From assembly GCF_039534915.1 (NCBI RefSeq), contig NZ_BAAAWE010000001.1, forward strand, positions 3,410,001-3,474,000: DNA of 64,000 bases, given 5' to 3'. Below are positions 23,950 to 34,897 of the stretch, piece by piece; positions within the stretch are counted from its first letter, which is position 1; every line of letters starts with the position of its first letter. A model generated the notes under the pieces. That model was not told the DNA's origin, searched no databases, and worked only from the letters and a program-made list of their open reading frames with translations. A program made the translations under genes and the position numbers. The stretch comes from Streptomyces roseofulvus (GTDB lineage: Bacteria > Actinomycetota > Actinomycetes > Streptomycetales > Streptomycetaceae).

Positions 23950-24819
23950 ATGCGACGCTCCCTGATTCCCGCCGCCACGCTTGTCGCGGCCATGGCGGGC
24001 TCCCTGGCCCTGGCGACGACCGCCTCGGCCACCAGCGGTGAGTACGAGCTCCAGCTCCACCAGGAGACGCCGATCAAGGCCGCCGACTTCCAGCAGGGCG
24101 AGTGCCCTGACACCATCCCGGCCGACAAGGACGGGTGGCACTTCGTGATCCCCGGCGGCGGCACGGACTTTGTGAAGCTGACGGTCACGTTCGACAACGG
24201 TGCCCCGATCGAGATCACGTCCTTCGGTCCGCCGAAGGACGACCACGCGTACGTGGCCTCCGAGGCCGGCGCGGAGCTGACCTCCGCCGTCGCGACCGTC
24301 AAGGGTGAGCAGGTGAAGTTCTTCAACCTGTCCCACACCTGCGCCGCGGAGGGTGAGACCACCACGGGTGGCACCACGACCGGTGAGACCACCACGGGCG
24401 AGACCACCACCGGTGAGACCACCACCGGTGAGACCACCACGGGTGAGACCACGACCGGCGAGACCACCACCGGTGAGACCACCACCGGCGAGACCACCAC
24501 CGGTGAGACCACGACCGGCGAGACCACGACGGGCGAGGCCACCACCGGTGAGACCACGACCGGCGAGTCGACCGCCACGGGCGAGACCACCGCGACCGGC
24601 GGTTCCACCACCGGCGAGACCACGGCCACCGCCACGGGCGAGACCACCGCCACGGGCGAGGTCAAGGGCGAGACCGACACCAAGGGCGGCTCCGAGGAGG
24701 GCAACCTCGCGGAGACCGGTTCGAGCGCGCCGGTCGGCGTGCTGGCCGGCGTGGCCGCCGCTCTCGCGGCCGCCGGTGCGTTCCTGGTGCTGCGCCGCCG
24801 CAAGGCCGCGCAGAACTGA
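23950..24819 (+). CDS. LAETG-type surface protein with GETTT repeats
   Basis: A 289-residue exported protein. A signal peptide at residues 1-28 (SLIPAATLVAAMAGSLALATTASA) is followed by a folded domain of about 105 residues with two cysteines. Next come about fourteen tandem pentapeptides GETTT with a degenerate end, then a C-terminal sorting signal: LAETG, a hydrophobic segment (VGVLAGVAAALAAAGAFLVL) and RRRK. LAxTG is the recognition site of class E sortases in Streptomyces, so the protein should be covalently attached to peptidoglycan, with the Thr-rich stalk holding the domain off the wall. Thr-rich stalks are also likely O-glycosylation targets; a protein mannosyltransferase gene lies at 53983. 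The ligand is unknown. Confidence 0.85.
   Translation: MRRSLIPAATLVAAMAGSLALATTASATSGEYELQLHQETPIKAADFQQGECPDTIPADKDGWHFVIPGGGTDFVKLTVTFDNGAPIEITSFGPPKDDHAYVASEAGAELTSAVATVKGEQVKFFNLSHTCAAEGETTTGGTTTGETTTGETTTGETTTGETTTGETTTGETTTGETTTGETTTGETTTGETTTGEATTGETTTGESTATGETTATGGSTTGETTATATGETTATGEVKGETDTKGGSEEGNLAETGSSAPVGVLAGVAAALAAAGAFLVLRRRKAAQN
24348..24660 (+). repeat. 15-bp minisatellite coding for GETTT
   Basis: Tandem 15-bp units (consensus GAGACCACCACCGGT) with only synonymous or near-synonymous changes (ACC/ACG, GGT/GGC), decaying into GEST and GETTAT variants at the 3' end. The near identity and constant register suggest copy-number change by slippage or recombination within the gene. 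Confidence 0.9.
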
Positions 24820-24834
24820 CGTACCCCGCGTACG

Positions 24835-24871
24835 AGAAGTGCCCCCACGGGATTCCCGTGGGGGCACTTCT
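24835..24871. terminator. Bidirectional terminator between the surface protein gene and ppc
   Basis: Perfect 17-bp stem (AGAAGTGCCCCCACGGG arm) with an ATT loop. It lies between two convergent genes and ends 13 bp from the ppc stop, so it serves both. Confidence 0.85.
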
Positions 24872-24884
24872 CTGTCCGGTGGCG

Positions 24885-27614
<2,730 letters not shown>

Positions 27615-27741
27615 AGGTGCGGCTCCTTGCAGTGTTCAAGCACGTCTGGAGGGTTCTGGAGGCTTGCGGACCGCGCTGTCCGACGGTCCCAGGATAGGTG
27701 TCCAATCCCTGGACGTCGGGGAGCCCCCCGCTTGTGCCCTC

Positions 27742-27797
27742 TTGCCGCGTGCCGCGGCGCTGCCATACTTACGACGCCGTAGGTTACGCAGCCGTAG
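27742..27797 (+). promoter_or_regulatory. Desaturase promoter with two 14-bp operator repeats
   Basis: TTGCCG (27742-27747) and CATACT (27764-27769), 16 bp apart, form a promoter. TTACGACGCCGTAG (27769-27782) and TTACGCAGCCGTAG (27784-27797) are direct repeats with a 15-bp period, each also an imperfect palindrome (TACG-N4-CGTA). They cover the expected transcription start, as expected for repression by the TetR protein encoded at the end of the operon. Confidence 0.6.
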
Positions 27798-27851
27798 CCT
27801 CGGCCCGCTCTGCACCGTATGCCCCCCTTCCCCTCACCCCCAGGGACACGT

Positions 27852-28835
27852 ATGACCATCAGCCCCGAGGTGACCTCGGCGTCCGAGGTGACCGATCCGG
27901 TCCAGGCCCTGCCCTCCGCCACGCTCGGCGGGGACAGCAAGCGCTCCGTCGAGCAGATCACGCTGCTCCTGTTCATCACGGTGCCGTTCGCGGCGCTGGT
28001 GGCGGCGGTGCCGCTGGCCTGGGGCTGGGGGGTGAGCTGGCTGGACCTGGGACTGATGACGGCGATGTACTTCATCGGCTGCCACGGCATCACGATCGGC
28101 TTCCACCGGTACTTCACGCACGGTTCGTTCAAGGCGAAGCGGCCGCTGCGGATCGCGCTGGCGATCATGGGCTCGCTGGCGGTGGAGGGGCCGCTGGTGC
28201 GGTGGGTGGCGGACCACCGCAAGCACCACAAGTTCTCCGACGCGGAGGGCGACCCGCACTCGCCGTGGCGGTTCGGGGAGACGGTCCCGGCGCTGATGAA
28301 GGGCCTGTGGTGGGCCCACATCGCCTGGATGTTCGACGAGGAGCAGACGCCGCAGCACAAGTACGCCCCGGATCTGATCAAGGACCCGGCGATCCGGCGG
28401 ATCTCGCGCCAGTTCGTGCTGTGGACGATCGTGTCGCTGGCGATCCCGCCGGTGGTGGGCGGTCTGGTGACGTGGTCGTGGTGGGGCGCCTTCACGGCGT
28501 TCTTCTGGGGCTCGCTGGTCCGGGTGGCGCTCCTCCACCACGTGACGTGGTCGATCAACTCGATCTGCCACGCGGTGGGCAAGCGTCCGTTCAAGTCGCG
28601 CGACCGTTCCGGGAACGTGTGGTGGCTGGCGGTCCTCTCCTGCGGGGAGTCCTGGCACAACCTGCACCACGCGGACCCGACGTCGGCCCGGCACGGCGTG
28701 CTGAAGGGGCAGATCGACTCCAGCGCCCGGCTGATCCGCTGGTTCGAGCTGGCGGGCTGGGCGACGGACGTGCGCTGGCCCGCGCAGTCCCGTATCGACG
28801 CCCGGCGGCAGGCCGCGCCCTCCGACGCGGCATGA
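27852..28835 (+). CDS. Acyl-CoA / fatty acid desaturase
   Basis: A 327-residue membrane di-iron desaturase introducing a double bond, probably delta-9, into fatty acyl chains. The three histidine boxes are present: HRYFTH, HRKHH and HNLHH. Four transmembrane segments flank them in the usual pattern, and the length suits the stearoyl-CoA desaturase-like class. The ATG at 27852 is preferred over 27819 because GGACACGT precedes it and the family N-terminus starts there. The stop overlaps the TetR start (ATGA), so the enzyme and its likely repressor are coupled. Confidence 0.93.
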   Translation: MTISPEVTSASEVTDPVQALPSATLGGDSKRSVEQITLLLFITVPFAALVAAVPLAWGWGVSWLDLGLMTAMYFIGCHGITIGFHRYFTHGSFKAKRPLRIALAIMGSLAVEGPLVRWVADHRKHHKFSDAEGDPHSPWRFGETVPALMKGLWWAHIAWMFDEEQTPQHKYAPDLIKDPAIRRISRQFVLWTIVSLAIPPVVGGLVTWSWWGAFTAFFWGSLVRVALLHHVTWSINSICHAVGKRPFKSRDRSGNVWWLAVLSCGESWHNLHHADPTSARHGVLKGQIDSSARLIRWFELAGWATDVRWPAQSRIDARRQAAPSDAA

Positions 28836-29512
28836 TGGACGACGTGGCGATCGACGGCAGTTCCAGCAGCACCAGCGAGCAGAAGCCCCGGCGTGGCCGC
28901 CGGGTGAGGATGACCGGCGCCGAGCGCCGGGAGCAGCTTCTGGACATCGGCCGGACGCTCTTCGCGGAGAAGGGCTTCGAGGGCACGTCGGTGGAGGAGA
29001 TCGCGGCGAAGGCCGGGGTGTCGAAGCCGGTGGTGTACGAGCACTTCGGCGGCAAGGAGGGGCTGTACGCGGTCGTGGTCGACCGGGAGATGCGGCAGCT
29101 GCTCGACGGTGTGACGGGCGCCCTGACCGCCGGCCATCCCCGTGAGCTCCTGGAGCAGGCGGCCTTCGCCCTCCTCGACTACATCGAGAACTACACGGAC
29201 GGTTTCCGGATCCTGGTCCGGGACTCGCCGGTGGCGCAGTCGACGGGCACGTTCGCGTCGCTGATCAGCGACATCGCCACGCAGGTCGAGGACATCCTGG
29301 GTCTGGAGTTCAAGGCCCGCGGCTTCGACCCGAAGCTGGCGCCGCTGTACGCGCAGGCGCTGGTCGGCAGCGTGGCGCTGACCGGCCAGTGGTGGCTGGA
29401 CGTCCGCAAGCCGAAGAAGGCCGAGGTGGCGGCGCACCTGGTGAACCTGGCGTGGCACGGCCTGGACGGCCTGGAGCAGAAGCCGCGGCTGATAGGGCAC
29501 CGGAAGAACTGA
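28832..29512 (+). CDS. TetR family repressor, probably of the desaturase operon
   Basis: A 226-residue regulator. After a disordered 25-residue start, the TetR HTH spans about residues 28-75 (RREQLLDIGRTLFAEKGFEG, then VEEIAAKAGVSKPVVYEHFG). The remaining helical domain would bind a ligand, perhaps a fatty acyl-CoA by analogy with desaturase regulators. Its start is coupled to the desaturase stop. The operator repeats upstream of the operon suggest autoregulation. Confidence 0.9.
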   Translation: MMDDVAIDGSSSSTSEQKPRRGRRVRMTGAERREQLLDIGRTLFAEKGFEGTSVEEIAAKAGVSKPVVYEHFGGKEGLYAVVVDREMRQLLDGVTGALTAGHPRELLEQAAFALLDYIENYTDGFRILVRDSPVAQSTGTFASLISDIATQVEDILGLEFKARGFDPKLAPLYAQALVGSVALTGQWWLDVRKPKKAEVAAHLVNLAWHGLDGLEQKPRLIGHRKN

Positions 29513-29703
29513 GCAGGTGTTCGGGCCGGCGGCCTTCCGCCGGGCCCGGTCCGGCGTCTCACGAAAAGATTCGTTTCCGCCTCAACGATCAACGCTATGA
29601 TCCCCCCACATCCGGGGGGGGTGTTTCGCCCTCCGCACGTGGCCCCTGTGCGTGCCGCGCGGAGGTGGTGCGGAGCCCCGACCTGGATACCTGTTCTCAC
29701 GTT

Positions 29704-29721
29704 CCCCAGGGGGGGATCATC
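29704..29721 (+). promoter_or_regulatory. Conserved leader with RBS of FG-GAP gene 1
   Basis: CCCCAGGGGGGGATCATC lies directly before a TTG start. The same CGTTCCCCAGGGGGGGATC block occurs before the second FG-GAP gene, so the leader is conserved with the coding region. CCCC-A-GGGG can form a small hairpin over the RBS. Confidence 0.6.
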
Positions 29722-31422
29722 TTGCGTACCGCTTTCTCCGGGCGCGCCCGCCGTGTCGCCGCGTGCACCGCGCTCGCCCTCTCCGTCGGCATGCTGCTGG
29801 CGACCCCCGCGTCGGCCGGCTCTCCGGTCCCGCGTCCGTCGGCCGAGAAGCCGGCCGTCTCGTCCGAGGTGCCGAAGCGGGCGCTGCTGCCCGCGGCCGA
29901 GGGCCGCGCGGGCGCCGCCGCGGCCGGCGCGCTCGACCCGCTGCTGTCGGACGTCGACGGCGACGGCTACGAGGACACGCTGCTCCGTTCGATCAACGGC
30001 AAGGTCTACGCGGCGACGACGCAGGACCACGGCTACGACGGCGCGTTCCAGCTGGGCGGCCGCGGCACGGAGGTCGCCAAGGACCTGATCCCGGTCGGCA
30101 ACCAGTACGGCGGGACCGGTCCGGAGGTGCTCGTCCTCTCCGAGAACGGCACGATGATGATGTACGAGGACGCGTCCTACGGCGGCTCGTACTCGGAGAC
30201 CCGGGTCGGCACCGGCTGGCAGATCTACAACAAGGTCGTCTCGCCGGGCGACGTGAACGGCGACGGCCGCGCGGACGTCCTCGCCCGGACGCCCGCGGGT
30301 GAGCTGTACTTGTACCTGGGCACCGGCCACAGGACGGGTCCGTTCTCCACCCGGAAGCGGATCGGCGGCGGCTGGGGCGTCTACGACCAGGTGGTCGGCG
30401 TCGGTGACAACACGGGGGACGGCGTCGCCGACGTGTACGCGCGTGACTTCACCGGCCGGCTGTGGTTCTACGCCGGCACCGGCGACCTGAGCCACCCGTT
30501 CTCCACCCGCCGGTACATCGGCCAGGGCTGGGGGACCTACAACCAGCTGGTCCCGGCGGGCCACGGCCGGCTGGGCGCCCGGGACAACGCCGGCACCGTG
30601 TACACGTACACCTCCCGGGGCGGCGGCATCCTGTCCCCGCGGGTGAAGTCCAGCGACACGGGCGGCTGGTCCGGCGTGGCGCAGTTCGCGAACGCCGGCA
30701 GCGTCCCGACGACGGGCAAGGAAGGCATCATCGCCCGCTCGAACGGCGGGACGCTGTACTGGTACACGAACACCACGCGCGGCGTCCTGTTCCCGCGTCA
30801 GCAGTACAGCCAGGAGGGCGCCTGGGCCGGCGCCGCCCTCACCCACCTCTCGTCGCTGGACCCGGACGGCGAGTCCGACTTCGCCGAGGTGTACCAGGGC
30901 GGCCTGTACGTCGACAACACGCTGATCGGCTGGGGCTGGGGCGCGTACGACGCCCTGGTCGGCCCGGGCGATCTGAGCGGCGACGGCAGGGGCGACCTGC
31001 TGGCGCGGGACAGGAACGGCGTCCTGTACCTGTACAAGGGCAACGGCCTCGGCAGCGCGTTCTCGTCCCGGATCCGGGTCGGCGACGGGTGGAGCGCCTA
31101 CAACAAGCTCCTCGGCGCCGGCGACTACACCGGTGACGGCCGCACGGACCTGCTGGCCCGCTCCAAGGCCGGCGACCTGTACCTGTACGCGGGTACGGGC
31201 AGGGCGAGCGCGCCGTTCAAGGGCCGGGTGAAGATCGGCGGCGGCTGGGGCGGCTACAAGCACCTGGTGGCGGCCGGCGACCTGAACGCCGACGGCAAGG
31301 CGGACCTGCTGGCCGGCACGTACGGCGGCGCCCTGTACCGCTACACCAACACCACGCCCGGCACGTTCGCGCCGCGCGCCCACCTCGGTACCGGCTTCCA
31401 GGTCTACAACCTGATGGGCTGA
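29722..31422 (+). CDS. Secreted FG-GAP/VCBS repeat protein, tandem copy 1
   Basis: A 566-residue exported protein with a twin-Arg-containing signal sequence (RARRVAACTALALSVGMLLATPASA). A Pro/Ala-rich linker is followed by about eight FG-GAP blades of the pattern GDVNGDGRADVLARTPAGELYLYLGTG, each carrying an Asp-rich calcium loop, forming a beta-propeller. The start is an unusual TTG at 29722: the signal peptide begins immediately after it, a strong G-rich RBS lies 5-6 nt before it, and the neighbouring copy has the same arrangement. It is about the same length as the next gene and similar throughout, a tandem duplication. The function is unknown; ligand or surface binding is typical for propellers. 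Confidence 0.87.
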   Translation: MRTAFSGRARRVAACTALALSVGMLLATPASAGSPVPRPSAEKPAVSSEVPKRALLPAAEGRAGAAAAGALDPLLSDVDGDGYEDTLLRSINGKVYAATTQDHGYDGAFQLGGRGTEVAKDLIPVGNQYGGTGPEVLVLSENGTMMMYEDASYGGSYSETRVGTGWQIYNKVVSPGDVNGDGRADVLARTPAGELYLYLGTGHRTGPFSTRKRIGGGWGVYDQVVGVGDNTGDGVADVYARDFTGRLWFYAGTGDLSHPFSTRRYIGQGWGTYNQLVPAGHGRLGARDNAGTVYTYTSRGGGILSPRVKSSDTGGWSGVAQFANAGSVPTTGKEGIIARSNGGTLYWYTNTTRGVLFPRQQYSQEGAWAGAALTHLSSLDPDGESDFAEVYQGGLYVDNTLIGWGWGAYDALVGPGDLSGDGRGDLLARDRNGVLYLYKGNGLGSAFSSRIRVGDGWSAYNKLLGAGDYTGDGRTDLLARSKAGDLYLYAGTGRASAPFKGRVKIGGGWGGYKHLVAAGDLNADGKADLLAGTYGGALYRYTNTTPGTFAPRAHLGTGFQVYNLMG

Positions 31423-31438
31423 CGCCTTCGGGCCCCGT

Positions 31439-31484
31439 CGGGGTGTCCCGTGCCGGTTTCCCGGTACGGGGCACCCCGTTTTTT
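31439..31484 (+). terminator. Intrinsic terminator after FG-GAP gene 1
   Basis: An 18-bp stem (31439-31456 with 31461-31478) with one or two mismatches and a TTTC loop, followed by TTTTTT. It separates the two tandem copies into two transcription units. Confidence 0.85.
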
Positions 31485-31611
31485 ATCCGTTCGCTTCGGT
31501 GTCGGTGGGGCGCGTTACACTCACGCTCATATTCGGGTGGATGTTCGCCCCGCGCACGCGCATACGCGTGCGAAGGCGTCGCGAACCTGCGCGGATACCC
31601 ATTTCTCTTCG

Positions 31612-31630
31612 TTCCCCAGGGGGGGATCTT
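31612..31630 (+). promoter_or_regulatory. Conserved leader with RBS of FG-GAP gene 2
   Basis: TTCCCCAGGGGGGGATCTT repeats the leader of FG-GAP gene 1 just before its own TTG start at 31631. Confidence 0.6.
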
Positions 31631-33325
31631 TTGCGATCCATGTTCTCCGGGCGTGGCCGCCGTGTCGCCGCGTGCACCGCGCTCGCCCTCTCCGCCGGCA
31701 TGCTCCTGTCGACCCCGGCGTCGGCCGCCGAGCCGGCCCCGAGCTCCTCGGCCGAGAAGCAGGCCCCGTCCTTCACGCCGCCGAAGCAGCTGCCGCGCCC
31801 CGGCCAGGACGGCGCCCGTGCGGGTGCCACCGCGGCCGAGGCCGTCTCGCCGCTGCTGTCGGACCTGAACGGTGACGGCATCGAGGACCTCATCTTCCGC
31901 GCGATCGACGGTCAGTTGTACACGGACATCCCCGGTGAGGAGACGTTCGAGCTGCACCGCTACCAGGCCGGCGTGGCGAAGGAGATCGTCCCGATCGGCG
32001 ACCAGGGTGGTTACACCACCGAGCCCGAGGTGCTGGTCACCTCCGAGGACGGCACGCTCACGCTCTACCAGGACGTCGACCCGTCCGGCACCCCGTACGA
32101 GTACCGGGTGGGCGGCGGCTGGCAGGTCTACAACAAGATCACGTCGCCCGGTGACGTGAACGGCGACGGCCGTGCCGACGTCGTCGCCCGCACCCACGAC
32201 GGCCAGCTGTACCTGTACCTGGCCACCGGCGACCTGGCCAAGCCGCTCGGCGGCCGGATCGCCGTGGGCCCCGGCTGGGGGGTCTACGACCAGATCGTCG
32301 GCGTGGGCGACGGCAACGGCGACGGCCGCGCCGACCTCTACGCCCGGGACTACACCGGCACCCTCTGGTGGTACGCCGGCACCGGTGTCAACGCCAAGCC
32401 GTTCGGCACCCGCAAGGCCATCGGCACCGGCTGGAACACGTACAACCAGATCCTGCCCGGCGGCGACGGCAGCCTGTTCGGCCGCGACAACTCGGGCACG
32501 ATGTACCTCTACCTCCCGAACGGCGACGGGACCCTCTCCGGCCGCCAGATGTACGGCGGTCTGGGCGACTTCGAGGGCATCGCGCACTTCGCGGGCGCCG
32601 GCAGCAACCCGTACACCGGCAAGGAGGGCGCCATCGGGCGCGACTCCCAGGGCACGCTGTGGTGGTACACGAACAACACCAAGGGCGGCCTCTACCCGCG
32701 GGACATGCTCTTCGACACGGGCTGGTTCCAGGGCGTCACCTACGCGCACCTGTCCTCGATGAACCCGGATGCGTCCTCCGACGTCGCCGTGGTCGACGGC
32801 GGCGAGCTGTGGATCGAGGGCAACCCCATCGGCACCGGCTGGGGCATCTACAACACCCTCGTCGGTCCGGGCGACCTGAGCGGCGACGGCAAGGCCGACC
32901 TGCTCGCCCGCGACAAGAGCGGCGTCCTGTACCTGTACAAGGGCGACGGCACGGGCGAGAAGCTCGCCACGCGGATCCGCGTCGGCTCCGGCTGGGGCGC
33001 GTACAACAAGATCCTCGGCGCCGGCGACTACACCGGTGACGGCCGCACCGACCTGCTGGCCCGCACCACCGGCGGCGACCTGTACCTGTACCCGGGCACC
33101 GGCAACGCCACCACCCCGTTCAAGACGCGCATCCACATCGGCGGCGGCTGGAACACGTACAAGCACCTGGCCGCCCCCGGCGACCTCAACTCGGACGGCA
33201 AGGCCGACCTGCTCGGCGTCGCCACCAACGGTGACCTGTACCGCTACCTGGGCACCAGCCCGAACAAGTTCTCCACCCGCGCCAAGATCGGCCCCGGCTA
33301 CCAGATCTACAACACCTTCTCCTGA
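31631..33325 (+). CDS. Secreted FG-GAP/VCBS repeat protein, tandem copy 2
   Basis: A 564-residue paralogue of the preceding gene. The signal peptide (RGRRVAACTALALSAGMLLS) is nearly identical. A spacer with PPKQLPRPGQ leads to the same succession of FG-GAP blades (GDVNGDGRADVVARTHDGQL, GDLSGDGKADLLARDKSGVL). The TTG at 31631 is favoured by the shared leader, although an in-frame ATG three codons later (31640) is possible. It has its own upstream region and terminator. Signal peptides and last blades are most alike between the copies; the middle is more diverged. Confidence 0.87.
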   Translation: MRSMFSGRGRRVAACTALALSAGMLLSTPASAAEPAPSSSAEKQAPSFTPPKQLPRPGQDGARAGATAAEAVSPLLSDLNGDGIEDLIFRAIDGQLYTDIPGEETFELHRYQAGVAKEIVPIGDQGGYTTEPEVLVTSEDGTLTLYQDVDPSGTPYEYRVGGGWQVYNKITSPGDVNGDGRADVVARTHDGQLYLYLATGDLAKPLGGRIAVGPGWGVYDQIVGVGDGNGDGRADLYARDYTGTLWWYAGTGVNAKPFGTRKAIGTGWNTYNQILPGGDGSLFGRDNSGTMYLYLPNGDGTLSGRQMYGGLGDFEGIAHFAGAGSNPYTGKEGAIGRDSQGTLWWYTNNTKGGLYPRDMLFDTGWFQGVTYAHLSSMNPDASSDVAVVDGGELWIEGNPIGTGWGIYNTLVGPGDLSGDGKADLLARDKSGVLYLYKGDGTGEKLATRIRVGSGWGAYNKILGAGDYTGDGRTDLLARTTGGDLYLYPGTGNATTPFKTRIHIGGGWNTYKHLAAPGDLNSDGKADLLGVATNGDLYRYLGTSPNKFSTRAKIGPGYQIYNTFS

Positions 33326-33342
33326 CGCCTCCCGGCAGCCGA

Positions 33343-33382
33343 CGGCCGCCCCGCACCGGATCGCTCCGGTGCGGGGCGGCCG
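33343..33382. terminator. Terminator between FG-GAP gene 2 and tam
   Basis: Perfect 18-bp stem (CGGCCGCCCCGCACCGGA arm) with loop TCGC, between convergent genes. Confidence 0.85.
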
Positions 33383-33401
33383 CGTTTCCGGCCCGTCCGC
33401 G

Positions 33402-34238
33402 TCAGCCCGGCTTGCGGGCCACCGCGAAGACGCGGCGGAAGGGGAAGACCGTGCCGTTCGGGCCCTGGGGATAGGCGTCGCGGAGGAGGGCGCGGTACTG
33501 GGAGAGGAAGGCCTCGACCGCCTCGTGGTCGTCGCCGAGGGTGGTGAGGACCGGGCGGAGGGCGGTGCCCTTGACCCAGTCCAGGACGGCGTCCTCGCCC
33601 TGGAGGAGCTGGCAGTAGACCGTCTCCCAGACGTCGGTCTCGCAGCCGAGGGCGGTGAGGCGGGCCAGGTAGTCGGCGGGTTCGAGGATGTGGACGAAGC
33701 GGCGGCCCTGGTCGTGGAGGCGGGCGCGCCACTCGGGGAGGGCGCACAGCTCGCCGAGGAGGGCGTGGCTGGGGGAGGTGAAGTTGGCGGGGACCTGGAA
33801 GGCGAGGGTGCCGCCGGGGCGGAGGCCGTCGATCCAGGAGGCGAAGGACTCGGGGTGGTTGGGGACCCACTGGAGGGCCGCGTTGGAGACGATCAGGTCG
33901 TAGGGCTCGGCGGGGGTCCAGTGGGCGGCGTCGGCGGGGCGGAAGTCGAGCCAGCCGCCGCCGGAGGTGGTGCCGGCCCAGTCCTTCTCGGCCTGTTCGA
34001 GCATCTCCGGCGAGAGGTCGAAACCGGTGATGTGGGCGTCGGGCCAGCGCTCGGCGAGGAGGGCCGTGACGTTCCCGGGGCCGCAGCCGAGGTCGGCGAT
34101 GCGGGCGGGGCCGCCGTGGCCCGGCAGCGGGGGTATTCGGTGGAGGAGGTCGAGGAAGGGGCGGGTGCGGTGGGCGGCGTGGCGGAGGTACTGCCGTGGA
34201 TCCCACACCGGCGCGACGACGGAGTCGACGGAATACAT
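33402..34238 (-). CDS. tam: Trans-aconitate 2-methyltransferase
   Basis: A 278-residue cytoplasmic SAM-dependent methyltransferase. Motif I IADLGCGPGNVTALLAERWP, post-I TGFDLSPEMLEQA and the aconitate-methyltransferase segments WDPRQYLRHAAHRTRPFLDLL, DLIVSNAALQWVPNH and LAFQVPANFTSPSH match Tam. It esterifies trans-aconitate, which otherwise inhibits aconitase. It is somewhat longer than E. coli Tam. It is divergent from a MarR gene across a region with two palindromes, so both may be controlled together. Confidence 0.85.
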   Translation of the reverse strand: MYSVDSVVAPVWDPRQYLRHAAHRTRPFLDLLHRIPPLPGHGGPARIADLGCGPGNVTALLAERWPDAHITGFDLSPEMLEQAEKDWAGTTSGGGWLDFRPADAAHWTPAEPYDLIVSNAALQWVPNHPESFASWIDGLRPGGTLAFQVPANFTSPSHALLGELCALPEWRARLHDQGRRFVHILEPADYLARLTALGCETDVWETVYCQLLQGEDAVLDWVKGTALRPVLTTLGDDHEAVEAFLSQYRALLRDAYPQGPNGTVFPFRRVFAVARKPG

Positions 34239-34320
34239 GTTCGAAGCCCCCTTGCAGGCGAGAGTCGGCCAAACGGAACCGGTTCCGGCCGGGTCTCTTC
34301 CCCATAGTTGCGGGAACTAT

Positions 34321-34357
34321 ATCTCGATGTCGAGATTCATGACGTCGAGAAACTCGA
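34321..34357. promoter_or_regulatory. Two palindromes in the tam-marR intergenic region
   Basis: ATCTCGATGTCGAGAT (34321-34336) has perfect 7-bp arms. TCGAGAAACTCGA (34345-34357) has 5-bp arms with the same TCGAG core. Spacing between centres is about 22 bp, two helical turns. They lie 43-79 bp before the marR start and are probable MarR operators. Confidence 0.6.
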
Positions 34358-34399
34358 ATACAAGAGACTTTATGTCAACAGACCCACTACACTGATCAC

Positions 34400-34897
34400 A
34401 TGGAGGACGAGGTCGACCGTCTGGTCGCTGCATGGCGCCGCGAGCGCCCGGACCTCGACGTGGAACCGTTGGAGGTCCTCAGCCGCGTCTCCCGGCTGGC
34501 CCGGCACCTCGACCGCGCCCGCCGCCTCGCCTTCTCGGAGCACCAGCTGGAGCCCTGGGAGTTCGACGTCCTCACCTCGCTGCGCCGCGCCGGAGCCCCG
34601 TACCAGCTCTCCCCCGGCCAGCTCCTCACCCAGACCCTGGTCACCTCCGGCACCATGACCAACCGCATCGACCGGCTCACCAAGAAGGGCCTGGTCGAGC
34701 GGCTGCCCGACCCCAGCGACCGGCGCGGGGTGCTGGTCCGGCTCACCCCCGAGGGGCGCGACCGCGCCGACGAGGCGCTGGCCGGACTGCTCGCCCAGGA
34801 GCGGGCCATCCTCGCCCAGCTCAGCCGCCCGCAGCGGGCCGAGCTGGCCGCCCTGCTACGCCGGCTGACCGCCCCGTTCGACAACGTTCCCGGCTAG
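34400..34897 (+). CDS. MarR family transcriptional regulator
   Basis: A 165-residue dimeric winged-helix regulator. LEPWEFDVLTSLRRAG, QLLTQTLVTSGTMTNRIDRLTKKGLVER (recognition helix and start of wing) and PDPSDRRGVLVRLTPEGRD (wing) are textbook MarR. A TACACT -10 (34388-34393) ends 6 nt before the ATG and no RBS is present, so the mRNA is probably leaderless. The last 42 bp overlap the convergent LuxR gene. The effector is unknown. Confidence 0.92.
   Translation: MEDEVDRLVAAWRRERPDLDVEPLEVLSRVSRLARHLDRARRLAFSEHQLEPWEFDVLTSLRRAGAPYQLSPGQLLTQTLVTSGTMTNRIDRLTKKGLVERLPDPSDRRGVLVRLTPEGRDRADEALAGLLAQERAILAQLSRPQRAELAALLRRLTAPFDNVPG

Noticed and set aside
24348..24660. Possible CRISPR array
   Set aside because: The 15-bp units are contiguous without spacers and encode an in-frame pentapeptide repeat.
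29191..33166. Two long minus-strand open frames opposite the FG-GAP genes
   Set aside because: Repetitive antisense of the FG-GAP repeats; the plus strand has signal peptides and coherent repeats.
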